Of a stretch of DNA of 26,580 nt, positions 1 to 10,732 are shown in pieces (the stretch's first letter is position 1; each line of letters begins with the position of its first letter). A program made the position numbers and the translations under genes. The notes under the pieces were generated by a model. It was not told the DNA's origin and made no database searches. It worked only from the letters and a program-made list of their open reading frames with translations. The stretch comes from Pleurotus djamor (Eukaryota; Basidiomycota; Agaricomycetes; Agaricales; Pleurotaceae). The stretch lies in the NCBI GenBank assembly GCA_029747585.1, contig JAPEVF010000633.1, positions 1 to 26,580 on the forward strand, written 5' to 3'.

Positions 1-355
1 CGAAAGACAAACATANTTTTGGACTCAAGATTGAGTATATCTTTGAACGCAACAACGCCATAGAGGACGCACTACGCAATAATACCGAGTATGAGTAGGC
101 GTGATTAACCTGGGACAATAATTCCATGAGAACCTGGATATGGTGATGAGGGAAAACGAGCAAAGCGTACGTGGCGAACGGCAAAAACAGCCAACCTGCG
201 AAACTGCGGTGGGTATCAGCATAATAAAGGCTTATAAGCTGTGGAAGGAGGACTGAGAGGGATAAAGCGGCATGCAAAGAAAGGGAAAAGAAAGCATATG
301 TCTCAGGTAGTTCAATGCGCACAGGCAGCCGGACATCCAATCGACCCAGGATCGT
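1..355 (-). CDS. Partial hydrophobic membrane protein, runs off left edge
   Basis: A minus-strand frame stays open from the in-frame TAA at 358-356 to the window edge, about 118 codons, interrupted only by one ambiguous base at position 16. The translation contains ELPETYAFFSLSLHAAL, then a hydrophobic stretch ending in LLPQLISLYY, and a second one reading FAGWLFLPFATYALLVF, so at least two membrane segments are likely. No ATG lies in this frame after the upstream stop, so the start codon is probably on an upstream exon I could not place. The arrangement of hydrophobic segments loosely recalls the N-termini of fungal wax-synthase-like O-acyltransferases, but no diagnostic motif is visible and I do not assign a function. 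The frame is judged real from its length and composition only. Confidence 0.45.
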
Positions 356-907
356 TTACGGTTTCATCATAGCACGGGGTAGACTTGAGTGAATTAATGG
401 TCGAATTATGAGTTGGTCACAAATCTAAATTTCCCGAAGCCTGAAGGGCCGTTTATCTAGCAACACATATGGTGTACCTTTGTATGGAAGGATGTGTAGA
501 TGTCGATCGTCGATGTTGCGATCGTGAGTGCTACGTCTTCTAGAAGTATCGCGGTCTTGGCAACGCACAACGGCCATACAAACCCGCCATTTTTCAGGCC
601 TCCTGATCGATGGCCATTCACAGGTAATACGAGGAGCGGAAAATCCTCGCCTGGCGTAACGCGCGTCTCCCTCCGAGGGTTTCCCATCTTCACTGAACCA
701 CGGCGATAGCCAGTCTAGCCATCGGTCCAGAACGAGCAGCTGGGGTTGAACACGCCCGAGAAATCCCCCATTGCTCATGGCGTAGGGAGAACATGCCAGG
801 GACGATCATAATCATGACCAGATACAGAGAGAAAGCGGGGTAACGGACGAACGTTCAAGCTAGAATACGAAGGGGGTAAGGTAGGAGTTAGATCGACAGA
901 AGGATGA
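356..907. other. No supported gene; intergenic or unresolved
   Basis: A minus-strand frame at 778-425 (117 codons, beginning MSNGGFLGRVQP) and overlapping frames on both strands are open, but none shows a recognisable domain, convincing splice sites or a link to the membrane-protein frame to the left. The stretch could contain upstream exons of that protein or the promoter of the secreted protein to the right. Confidence 0.3.
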
Positions 908-915
908 TATATAAT
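908..915 (+). promoter_or_regulatory. TATA box of the small secreted-protein gene
   Basis: The sequence TATATAAT lies 56 bp upstream of the start codon at 971. This suits a core promoter with transcription starting near 940 and a short 5' leader. Confidence 0.55.
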
Positions 916-970
916 TGTACGGCACATACCAAGATGATGGAAAGTACCCAAAGCAAATCCATAGCCAAGC

Positions 971-1376
971 ATGCGACATATCATTCTCCTTGGCTTGAGC
1001 TCCGTCGCGCTGGTCACAGCCATCCCATTCACAACCGTAAGTCCCCCAGTATACCTTTCCAATGGGATGATTCACGACGCTCCCTGAAAAGAACTACCCC
1101 TCCTCCGAATCAGACGCAGGCACGACCACCTGCATTACTTGGTGGTGGGGCGATGAGACCGAAACCGAAACATCGTTGACATCGACCTTGACCAGCGATG
1201 CTGGTACGACAACGGACCCTGTACCCACGCCAGGAGGAGGGACGTCGTGGACAGAGACGTTGACCAGTGATGCAGGGACAACGACGGATTCGGTACCACA
1301 TGCATCTTGGACGGTGACTGTGACCAGCGGGGCCGGGACGACAACGGATCCAGTACCAACACCCACAGGGCACTAG
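971..1376 (+). CDS. Small secreted Thr/Ser-rich repeat protein (116 aa, two exons)
   Basis: Exon 1 is 971-1036 and exon 2 is 1092-1376. They are joined by a 55-nt intron (gtaagt...gaaaag) in phase 0. Exon 1 encodes only a signal peptide, MRHIILLGLSSVALVTA, with likely cleavage after residue 17. The mature part is dominated by Thr, Ser, Asp and Pro. It holds three 16-residue repeats at residues 54-69, 78-93 and 98-113 with consensus TLTSDAGTTTDPVPTP, separated by short spacers containing SW, plus a partial copy SDAGTTT at residues 29-35 next to a WWW motif (39-41). There is one mature cysteine (36) and no hydrophobic tail, so a GPI anchor is unlikely. The Thr density suggests heavy O-mannosylation. 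A wall-associated or effector-like role is possible but not shown. The start follows from the signal peptide and the upstream TATA box. Confidence 0.75.
1185..1364 (+). repeat. Three diverged 48-bp coding repeats
   Basis: The units are 1185-1232, 1257-1304 and 1317-1364, separated by 24-bp and 12-bp spacers that both encode a Ser-Trp pair. The copies differ mainly at third codon positions (for example GCT/GCA/GCC and GGT/GGG/GGG), which suggests they are kept at the protein level. Confidence 0.75.
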
Positions 1377-1813
1377 CCGGTGCCTAACGAGGAGTAAAGG
1401 GAGATCCACATTGTATTGACCTACATCATGAGCGTAAACAGAGAGAGTTTGTCATTGGAATAAGGTGACCCACCAACCGGCGCATATTGAATTGTAGCGG
1501 CTTCATTACTGGCGAGCTGGCAATACGGGGTAGAAATCAATGCTTACTCGAAGGCTTCGAGTGGCTAAAAGCGTACACCACGAGAGACGGGTAGGAATCC
1601 TGAAATGTGGTAGTAGGGCAGCTACAAACATTTGAGACTGTCCATGGATATACGACAAGAATTCGTGTTTGTAGATGAGATGGCTCAAGTTTGGGATGGT
1701 CGTGTCTACGCGACTTGGTACTCTAGGAAACGACACAGTACGACGTATGAAGTGTCCCAGAGGAGAGTCCATATCCCATCCTACTATGACGCGGAGCTAC
1801 ACAGAGGATCCCA
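1377..1813. other. No supported gene
   Basis: This stretch follows the secreted-protein stop codon. Open frames exist on both strands (minus 1772-1506, plus from 1632), but neither has a domain, a clear start or splice sites. The first part is presumably the 3' UTR of the secreted-protein gene. Confidence 0.3.
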
Positions 1814-2686
1814 TCAGCGCGGATGCTGTCGAACGACGTCACTGATGGCGATCATGCAGGCAGAGACCCGTCGAGAGGGGTGTAGCAGTTGGAATCGATC
1901 GGCGACGTCGAGAAAAGGATTCCAAGCACCGTTGGGGAGGGCCATAACCCAGGCATCCATGTCGCCTGACTTCTCCATTTCAGGTACATCATCAACGAAG
2001 AGGTTGAAGAAGGTAGGGCAATTTGATGTGGACTTCGAGGGATAGCATGCAAGCTGCGCAAAGCCCCGATTTGGATTGATGGAGGCCCGGCGCTCATGAA
2101 GGAAAGTATCATTCCATAGCCTCTCAGACGCGCACATGAACGGGCCTCCTCGCTGAGCAACCATTCCCTCTGGGGTGGTGGGAGGATTCAATGCGGAGAT
2201 GTAGATGGTGCCGAGTCACTTTCAGCGATATTTCGGAGCGTAGAACCGAGTTGTCGAATGTCTGCGTTTGCATGCATGGTCAAGAGGACCTATTTTCTTC
2301 GACCCCTCCACACTTCCTTCCTTCCTTCCTCGACCAACGAAAACGAGACCGTATGGTCCAACAGCTCCAGCTCCCCATGCCTCCATCTGATTCATGTTCC
2401 TGAGTTCATGCGTGACCAGACGGCGGTGCTCCCAGCCAAAACAGCGCAGGAAACCGCCCCGGAGGACATCGACGTCGAGAAACGGAGGGGGGGAAGAGAC
2501 CAAGGCGAGGAGAAAGATGTGAACACGGCGGGGGAGGTGACAGTGATAGAGCATGAAAGGTGTAGTACCCATCGAGAAATCGGTTCCGTCAGAAAGTTGA
2601 AATCGGTCTTCAGCGCTTTCACGACTGGCGTTGGCTGGTTGATCGTCCCCATCCTTCCATTGCAAACGTTTGACCTCGGGGGTCAT
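1814..2686 (-). pseudogene. Unidentified minus-strand frame broken by two adjacent stops
   Basis: One minus-strand frame runs about 291 codons from an ATG at 2686 to a stop at 1814, broken only by TGA-AAG-TGA at about 2224-2216. The first half contains LDVDVLRGGFLRCFGWEHRR and the second FFNLFVDDVPEMEKSGDMDA. Codons are rich in C-ending Leu, Val and Ala triplets, as in the surrounding genes. An unrecognised intron could remove the two stops; an acceptor-like CCCCAG lies just downstream near 2170. The alternative is a decayed gene. I do not recognise a family. A plus-strand frame (2258-2800) overlaps it and is also open, so the strand call is tentative. Confidence 0.25.
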
Positions 2687-2846
2687 AAGCTCGGCTCAGA
2701 GCGATTGAGAGTCAGAGCCGCGAGTGATTGGCCAAAGATGGGACTTGGGGTGGGGAGGTGGGCTGATACCAACATTCTCGAATTGGTCGAAGCTTGTTAG
2801 TCGTCGTTCACGGTACGCGCGTTCGAAGGAATGGAAGAGTCACGGT

Positions 2847-3810
2847 TCATGTAAATGGACTCAAGGGCGCCAGCGATGGTGGGTCTCGAGCCCATAGCTT
2901 CACCCCACTCCAGCTAAGCATCTCTACACTTCCCGTGAACGGCAGAAACAGCCCTTCGCAGCAGGTACCAGGCGGGGCGTAAATGTGGTTGGGTGCTGCG
3001 GCGACAGCGAAAGACAGAATAGAGGTAACTTGATGTTGTTGTGGACGTAGGTGGTAATGCAGATCGCCGTTTGAGATATGCGAGCGCGCAAGCACCGGAT
3101 GTTTCCTAGCAGGACACGATGCGGGGGAAATCGCTACAAGTGACAGCGTGAACGCCACCCCGTTGGAAATCTGCAATAGTTCTAGTTAGACGAGAAAGAA
3201 AGACGAGAAGGAGGAGGGACTCACATATCGTGTGGGGACCTCGAAGCCAAACGCTAGCACCTGCTGGCAGTGCGAACAAAAGGAAGAGTTCGTGGTCGGG
3301 GCATGTCGGGTACCAGCCTCCGAAAGTTCGAGCTCGGGGACAAGTATTATAGGAGCTGTTACCTGTGAATTCGGCACCCTGTTAGTTTTCTCGGTTCTCT
3401 GCGAAAACTGGGGAGGAAAATGAACTCACTGTCAGCCAAGAATGTGCACCACGTCCTTCCGAAATATGAACGGGTGTTTGTCAATCGAGCTCGACTGCGA
3501 ATAGCAAAAATTCATCGTTCGGTATTGCGCGGAGCGAGGGCTTTCAGACTTGGGATATGTTGCATCGTTTGGTGGGAAAAACGAAGGAGACACGACGGAG
3601 GAAGAGGAAGCCAAGATGAACGGGAATAGGAAAACTGATTCCGCTGGCGCTCAGGTTAGCGCCCGACTTTCAGGATGGTTAAAAGGAGCTTAGGGGCTTG
3701 GTGGTGTCGACACTTCTTCGCCTTTTGCAGTGCTCATCCCACGTTGACTTACTTTCATCATACAAGAGCTGAAGATAGAAGCACTTGGATCTGCAAGAGA
3801 CATATGCACT
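2847..3810 (-). other. Possible spliced gene of unknown function, frame unresolved
   Basis: Two good minus-strand introns are visible: 3224-3171 (gtgagt, pyrimidine-rich, ctaac branch site, ttgcag; 54 nt) and 3429-3363 (gtgagt, aactaac, ttcacag; 67 nt). A GTAAGT donor follows an ATG ATG AAA run near 3750. Two frames splice through both introns. One continues through a long 3' exon ending at 2847. The other gives a short Cys/Trp-containing product with ARTFGGWYPTCPDHELF, ending in the exon after 3171. I could not find a start codon that joins cleanly to either. This is probably a real transcription unit, but the protein is undetermined. Confidence 0.35.
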
Positions 3811-3911
3811 CCGCTCAGCACTGTAATGCGAGAAGAATATCGGAAACTGAAATAGGTCTTTTAGGTATTATGTACATGGAGAAATTGCGGATCCTACTAC
3901 ATAGGTTGATC

Positions 3912-5237
3912 TCATGCGGCGTAAGAACCAATGGATAAGGTAAGTAATTTCTGAGACGAAGCGGTAACCAAGTCATCCAAATCGTCTTCCACGCAATGCC
4001 ACCACCATCCGAAGACCAACCATGCGAGGATCTTTACTGGATTCGGGGGACCAGTATTTCTATAGCGGATGGTCTCGAATGACATGGAGAAAGGTTTCCG
4101 GTATGGGCTTTTGACATCAATCATCCTTAGGGATGGGATTTCTCGGAAGATCGATGCCAAAATGGGCGCGCACGTTTGGGCATCACTTTCCTGTATCATT
4201 TGGATTGAAAGGTACTTGAAAGAGCGAGACGGTACTTGGCGTAGATTGACGAGGAATTCCTCTGGCTTAACCTTTAAAATCCCCTTTAACCAAATCCTCT
4301 TTAACAGACAAGGATCAAACAACGCACAGCCAAGTTACTCATTTTGACACGGAGGTATTCAATTCGATCGAGGCGAGGGAGTATCAAGTGATACATTTGG
4401 AGCTCAGACGAGCTGATGTCGAGAATCTTGAGATTAGAATGGTAAGGTTGGACAGGTTCAACACCGCCGAAAAGTGTGCCAGAAGAGAGTGCTCGGATGA
4501 GGGGCGAAGTTGTGTGTATGCATTTCCAGATACCCGAAGGGCCGTGGTATGTATGGAGATCCGGAAGGTTAACGGTACGCTCTATATTTGATGAGGGGAA
4601 GAATGCCATTATGTTGATAGCAAGGACGCGGAGGGTTGGATGGCGTGCTACGACTTCCAAGATTTCGTTTTCAGAGTCTGAGCAAATGTCCAAGTGAGTC
4701 AGAAGCATCGTCTTGGGTATTACGTCCTTCAATCGCGGGTTGATATCGATGATGGCCAGCCGCTGGAGGTTGGAAAAATACGGGAGTAGCGTCCGTATCT
4801 TTTCCATCGTCTGTACAGCGATGCGTCGTTGTTGGCCCCACAAAGCGGGATGCATGAAGAACGCTTTCGTATATAACGCAAGCTTTTGACCGCTCTCACT
4901 AGATATGGTATCTTTGAGGTGATTTAGTCGATCAGAATAGATGGATATGGATGGGACGCAAATCGGCGCAGGCGGAGGACGGATGTCGGCATCTCTGATA
5001 GACTCGGGTTCGGGGATGATGGTGATGGATTCATACAGAATCGGGATCGTCAAGTCGCGAAACTGTCGTGAGACAAGAGGAAGAGGACGGAGTACCCGTC
5101 GATTATCTGCACCAAGCGTAGCGATGAATTGCTGCAGGATCTCTGGAGGGAAGCTGATCTCTGGCAACGAATCATTTATTCGAGCCGACAGAAGTACTAA
5201 ATAGTTGTAGCATACCTTTGCCTGTGGGGTGGCTCAT
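3912..5237 (-). CDS. F-box-like protein, subfamily 1 (404 aa)
   Basis: Exons on the minus strand are 5237-5216, 5160-4328 and 4271-3912. Introns are gtatgc...ttgccag (phase 1) and gtgcgt...tttaaag (phase 0). The protein starts MSHPTGKEISFPPEILQQF. Residues about 9-50 form an F-box-like motif (FPPEIL, then LPLVSRQFRDL and IPILYES). The rest resembles the irregular leucine-rich C-terminal half typical of basidiomycete F-box proteins (for example LQRLAIIDINP, LTHLDIC, LRVLAI). The tail carries FGWWWHCVEDDL. By family knowledge it may present substrates to an SCF ubiquitin ligase; the substrate is unknown. It is a clear paralogue of the gene at 10733-12132, with the same first two intron positions and the same Trp-rich tail. 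Its start lies 540 bp from the divergent beta-galactosidase start. Confidence 0.85.
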
Positions 5238-5461
5238 GATCAATAATGGCACGCGTTCTGAAGGCGATGGGATGTGAGTAGATGTCGATGAGATCTAGTC
5301 TGGGCGATAACAAAGAGATTCCACGGTCGACTCGGACACTTGAGGTTCTACTTTACAGGAGTGCCTTCTGCAGACGGCAGAAAGGATCTAGAAGACTATG
5401 ATGCGGGTTCCAGTTAGTCGAGGTTGTAGGATCGCTCGTTTGTTCGTTTGATCACCTAAGT

Positions 5462-5668
5462 ATGGAAAGGAGTACCCCTAATGCTAAAGACCCCGAAACC
5501 CGAGCGCTTCTGTCGGAGCGCCGGCCCTTTTGCGAAAGCCACCACAATCCAACCACAATCCACTTGTGCGAGACCTGTTCTTCCAATAAGCGGACCGCGC
5601 TATGGCCCCATGACTTCTGCAGCACATGTGCCATGGAAGTCTTGATACTCGACGACCGCTTCTTCTGA
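5462..5668 (+). CDS. Possible small Cys-rich protein (68 aa)
   Basis: This single-exon frame lies in the 540-bp space between the divergent F-box and beta-galactosidase genes and ends 109 bp before the latter's start. It has two CxxC pairs and extra Cys/His residues (CESHH, LCETCSSNK, FCSTCAMEV), which could form a small zinc-binding knuckle. There is no signal peptide or known domain. It may instead be a chance frame in the shared promoter region or a remnant of a longer gene. It overlaps no better model. Confidence 0.3.
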   Translation: MERSTPNAKDPETRALLSERRPFCESHHNPTTIHLCETCSSNKRTALWPHDFCSTCAMEVLILDDRFF

Positions 5669-5728
5669 GCATCATCGTGATATCATTCCGTCACCAGCGT
5701 TCTCGTGTGAGTTTCGTGTCCACCGCTG

Positions 5729-5736
5729 TATAAATA
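5729..5736 (+). promoter_or_regulatory. TATA box of the beta-galactosidase gene
   Basis: TATAAATA lies 42 bp before the ATG at 5778, implying a very short 5' leader. It is the strongest core-promoter match on this strand between the two divergent genes. Confidence 0.6.
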
Positions 5737-5777
5737 CCGCCTTTGATTTGATGAAGTAGGTCACCGACAGAGAAAGA

Positions 5778-8700
5778 ATGCGCCTTTCTTCGTCGCTCTT
5801 CCTCCTCAACTCCCTCATCGTATGTGCCGTTTGTCGAGACCTGACACCGCGTCAAGCGACCACGGACCAGAGTAGCAAGTACATCCTTCCAGTTGGGTCT
5901 CGTAAGTTTTTTTTTCTTTGCTAAACCAATACCACCTCGTCGCTTTACTGACGGCCCTTCTTGGTTATAGCCGGCTTTTACAATGGGCACTCGAACGCGT
6001 CGGTGACCATTGACCAACATTCCTTACTCCTCGATGGGAAGGTGCGCTTCCTTCGGCCTTCTCTTTTTGTTCTTCCACCTTTTCTCATCGCTTGTACTCT
6101 GACTTTGATGATAGCGTGTCATGATTTTCTCCGGCGAATTCCACCCATTTCGGATGCCAGCCACGGATCTCTGGAAAGATCTATTGGAAAAGTACGTCCG
6201 AGGAAGTTCAATTGAGCTTCTCTAGCTGTCTCAGCACGCTCTCAATGCTTCTCGCTCACACGTTTCTCTGATTCTAGGTTCAAAGCGGCCGGACTCAATG
6301 CCGTTTCGGTGTATTGTGCGTTGCGCATCTCTATTCCCATTGCTCATTTCCAGAAAATTTATACAAACTCCTTCTCTTCCTTTATAGGGCACTGGGGCTT
6401 GACAGCACCGCGGAGCGACACTCTTCGTTTTACCGCGCACAACGATCTCCGAAAGTTCTTCCAAGTGGCCAAAGACGTTGGGATCCTGGTCATAATTCGT
6501 CCCGGACCGTACGCAAACGCTGAAACCGCAGGAGGTCTAGTCTTTACCCTCTCTTTACTCAAATCTGTGCTCAATATCTCTGTCGGGTTGATGTGTAGGT
6601 GGGATACCGGGATGGGCTACGAACCTTCCTGATCGAGCGAGGACGAATGGTACGGCGTACAGAGAGGCATGGAGACCGTAGTAAGTGATTCGTTCGATTT
6701 TCCACCGTTCAAAACGTTGAAACCGACTGAATACTGATGAACTTTCCCTGTCTTCGTAGCATCCTTGGTGTCGCGCGTGAGACAGCACCCTTTCAGGTGA
6801 GCCTACGCTCACGGCGTCCTTCAACCAACTTTTCTAAAGTACCCTCACGAAACTCAGTACCCAGATGGTCCAGTAATCGGTACGTCCTTCCCCATACCAA
6901 CCAACCTGAGCACGAACTCATACTTGCTCGTTCTTAGCAATTCAAAGTGAAAATGAATATTCTACCTCCGCGACCGAACATATCCCTGGCCTCGACGAGC
7001 ACATGCAAGATATAATCGACACACTCCGTGACGGCGGAATCACGAAGATCCCAACGATTCACAACGACAAAAATCCGAGCGGTCAGTATGCCAGGCAGGG
7101 GCTGGGGAAGGTCGATCTGTAAGTATGAGTCAATCATCCAAATTCGCGCTGTCTAAATTGCGTTCGTATCTAGGTACGGCTGGGATGGGTGGGTGTCTCT
7201 GTTTCGGGGTCCCCTCCCTCTTCGCGATCCTCTTCTCACAACATTCTTCTAGGTACCCTCTAGGATTCGACTGTGATAATCCTTCCCGATGGACAGAGCT
7301 GTCCACATCCCATGACACGTCCCATCAAACGCTGAACCCTGCTGAACCACTCGCGCTATTTGAGTGGCAGGGCGGTGCGTTCTCGTATTGGTCGGGTCCA
7401 AGCTATGATATGTGTTATGAGTTGATAAATGAGCAATTTGCTAACGTACGTATCGTCCTCTCCTCTTGTGATTCTTGGTGCTCATGAATGTATCTCATAG
7501 GTTTATTATAAGAACAATTATGCCGCAGAAGCAAGTATTCAGAACTTGTATATGACATACGGTAAGTCCTACTCTAGATCTAGAGTAGTTCATCTACCCG
7601 ATGCGAAGGCTGAACTGGGTCTTATAGGCGGTACCAACTGGGGAAATCTCCACACGCATACGATTTACTCAAGTTATGAGTACGCGGTTGGATATTCCCG
7701 TTCCTTGCTTACCTTTCTCACTGCTATCTACTCTCTCTAGTTACGGCGCTGTAAGTCGAGCTATTGTCTCATTTCAACGGCTTATCTCATGAAATATCGC
7801 AGGCGATCCGTGAAGACCGCACGCTCTCCCCCAAGGTCTCGGAGCTCAAGTTTCAGTCACTGTTCCTCCATGCCTCGCCTGACTACCTCCTCGTCGGTCG
7901 CATAGGGAATGGTACAGTTGGACAGGGGACCGCATACAGTGCTTCAGCAGATATCTTTACAACTCATCTTCATGCCCCTCAAAACGACGTGAATTTCTAC
8001 GTCGTCAGACAGAGGACAAACCAGAAGACGACCGACACCGTCTTTCAGTTAAAGGTCAATACGACACTGGAGGGGGAGATCCTGATCCCGAAGACTGGGA
8101 GTTTGGTTCTTGCTGGAAGAGAATCGAAGATTTTGGTCACGAATTATCCGTTCGGGAAGTCGAAGTTGCATTATTCCACGATGGAAGTGATGACTTGGGC
8201 TAGCTTCCAAGGCGTATGTAATTTCAGAAATCTCTACCCCATGCAGTTCAAGTCTGATACTTTCGGCGTACTAGGATACACTGTCAGAAAAGGTCGATAC
8301 CATTCTGCTTTACGCTTTGGAAGGCCAACCGATCGAAGTTGCGGTGGTCGCTTCAAAGAGGACAGCTAGACCTCGTATCGCTGGGTCGACCTCTGTCTCC
8401 GCGTCGCAAGCCAAGGGTATCGTCACTATATCTGGCCGCGCTTCTGGAGTCTCCGTCGTGTCATTCGACAACAAGAGGATTATCATCGCGGATAAAAAGG
8501 AAGCCTCGGCGTTTTGGGCTCCCATCCTCACAGCGAAGGGTGGTGAACAGGTTCCATATACGCCTACGCCTGATCTACCTTCTGTCCTCGTGCGTGGACC
8601 GTACCTTGTTCGCTCAGCGTCTCAGGAAGGACATCGACTTTTCCTTACGGGCGACCTCAACTCCACCAGCACTATTGAAGTCTTCGGTTCTTCCGACATC

Positions 8701-10533
8701 AAAAGCGTTAGTTGGAACGGGGAACCTATCGCTACCCATGTTTCGGAACTGGGCGGCTTAAGAGGGACGGTTCAAATACCGCGAAGTCTGCATGATATTC
8801 GTATCCCCAAGTTGGAGGAATTGGAGTGGCGGTGTGCGGACTCGTTGCCTGAAATCAACGATGGATTTGATGATGCCGATGAAAGAGTCTGGGTGGTGGC
8901 GAATAAGACGAGTACGAAACGACCTCAGCAACCGACTGCCGGGAAGGTGAGCTTTCATTTCGCTCCTCATTCTACCTCGTTTTCACCAGTTAGTAGTTTG
9001 TTTTGTACGCCGGAGAGTAAGCCTCGTCTCTCTCTTGACAAATGATCGGGTAGATTGACGGAAACTTGTAGATATGGCTTCCATTCGGGCGATTGGGTCT
9101 GGAGAGGACATTTCAGCGGTAACGCTACTGGTGTTGAGCTGTCTATCCAAGGGTGTGTAGCCTTCTGTTACTCACCGCGTTCGAGCACTCATCCCGACAA
9201 ATTTTCCGACCGATAGAGGTTTCTCTTTTGGTTATTCAGCGTTTCTAAACTCCCACTTCCTTGGGTCAGGACAAGGAACGTCGCATAGCCAAGACGGCAC
9301 GGATCTCCTATCTCCTACATTCAATTTCACGCAGGAAATGCTGCTGGATGAAAATGGTGCGGTGACCGCTTTTATTACTGACTTTCTGGTTTCGTGTCGA
9401 AAGCTCAATGAAGATCTCTGTGTTCTATTGTAGTTCTGACAATCATCCATGATTCGACGGGTATGAACCAAGATTGTACGTCTCTGGCCCTTTCTCTCTT
9501 GTTAGGGAAAGTCACAACCCTCCCCCTTAGATGACATCGACGACGAACATAAAACCCCTCGTGGTATTCGCGGGTACCGGCTCTTAGGCGCACCTGGTGT
9601 CGACTTCGATACATGGAAAGTCGCAGGGAGTATGTTGGTCCATTCGCCTCTCATGATCCTGTTTCCTTACTTGAGAGCTCAGATTTCGGCGGCGAGAATG
9701 CCCCAGATGAAGTACGAGGCCCTTACAACGAAGGTGGCTGGTGGTTTGAACGGATAGGTTCGTGTTCTCCCTGTCTCTTTCGGTTTCAAGCTCATCTTGA
9801 CGTCTTATTGTGACCCCATTCTACTCTAGGTGCCCATCTTCCTGGGTTTGATGCATCTTCTTGGAACGCCTCATGTTCTCCATACCAGGGCCGAACGACT
9901 CCTGGGGTAACAGTGTATAGAACCGCTTTTAAACTTAACATACCGCATAATGTCGATATACCGTTGTCCTTTCACCTCGAGCTAGACCAAGCACGACCGC
10001 ATCGTGCCCTTATATTTGTCAACGGGTGGCAATTCGGGAGGTTGGTGCTATCCAATCTTCGTCCCTGCGCTACTCTGAAGCATCTGCTCCACCCTTAGGT
10101 TCATCTCCACGCATGGCCCGCAAACCAGCTTCCCTGTTCCGGAGGGTATTTTCAACCATCGCGGCGAGAACGAGGTTCTTATCTCTCTGTGGGCTTTGAG
10201 TACGTTGAAAAGCATTTTGTCCCCCTTCTTTCATGTCACTGACTGTGGCTGCTTCTCAGACGAAGGTGGTGCGCACTTGAAGAAACTGTCCTTATCTAAA
10301 CGTGCGGTTTTGGAGAGCAGTAAGAGTGCTAAAGTCGACATCGAACCGGCGCCAGGATGGTCTGAGCTTCGAGGTATTTAGTGGTTTAGTGAGTCAAGGA
10401 TGCAGCTAAACGCTCAATAAATATGCCTGTTTGTTGTGCAGGAATTTACACGTACGACTTGAAACTCACACAGCCACTTCAAGATACGATGAAGCCGCTC
10501 AAAGCTGCAGAAATAAGTAGTTCGAAAGCATGA
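5778..10533 (+). CDS. Secreted GH35 beta-galactosidase (1,055 aa, 26 exons)
   Basis: Exons: 5778-5901, 5971-6041, 6115-6191, 6278-6315, 6388-6534, 6599-6680, 6760-6796, 6840-6879, 6938-7118, 7174-7188, 7253-7445, 7501-7561, 7628-7679, 7741-7750, 7803-8213, 8293-8946, 8997-9016, 9072-9152, 9217-9356, 9434-9475, 9531-9629, 9683-9757, 9830-10040, 10099-10199, 10260-10373, 10442-10533. They sum to 3,168 nt with all phases matching. It releases terminal beta-galactose outside the cell, probably from plant cell-wall galactans or lactose-like substrates. A signal peptide ([19 protein letters not shown]) precedes the GH35 barrel: [26 protein letters not shown], then acid/base Glu212 in IQSENEY and nucleophile Glu308 in [10 protein letters not shown], and GGTNWGN. 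Middle and C-terminal beta-sandwich domains follow ([24 protein letters not shown]). Length is normal for fungal GH35. Several N-glycosylation sequons are present. Both catalytic residues are intact, so it looks functional. Confidence 0.93.
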
Positions 10534-10732
10534 GGCCGCTGTCGATTCAGTTCAATTCTTTGATACACCTACGTTTCTGCGTTTCTGCTTGGTTTTTGCG
10601 TTTCAACATCTCTTCTCTCTCCGGTGGCATTACTTAGACAGGGGCCCCTCAGTCGGTCAAAGCGAACCCGCTTTATCAACCGCGCCAATCGTTAGGCGCA
10701 TCAGATCCATCTCTCGACGCTTTTCCTCTAAC
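10534..10732. other. Spacer between beta-galactosidase and F-box gene
   Basis: About 200 bp contain the 3' UTR of the beta-galactosidase gene and the promoter of the next gene in the same direction. No clear TATA box or polyadenylation signal was identified. Confidence 0.5.

Noticed and set aside
1094..1366. Minus-strand frame with VVVPASLV repeats
   Set aside because: It is the antisense shadow of the Thr-rich repeat exon on the plus strand, which has a signal peptide, an intron and a TATA box.
2258..2800. 180-codon plus-strand frame with a charged middle section
   Set aside because: It overlaps the longer minus-strand frame, has no recognisable start context, domain or splice sites, and gives no better explanation of the region.
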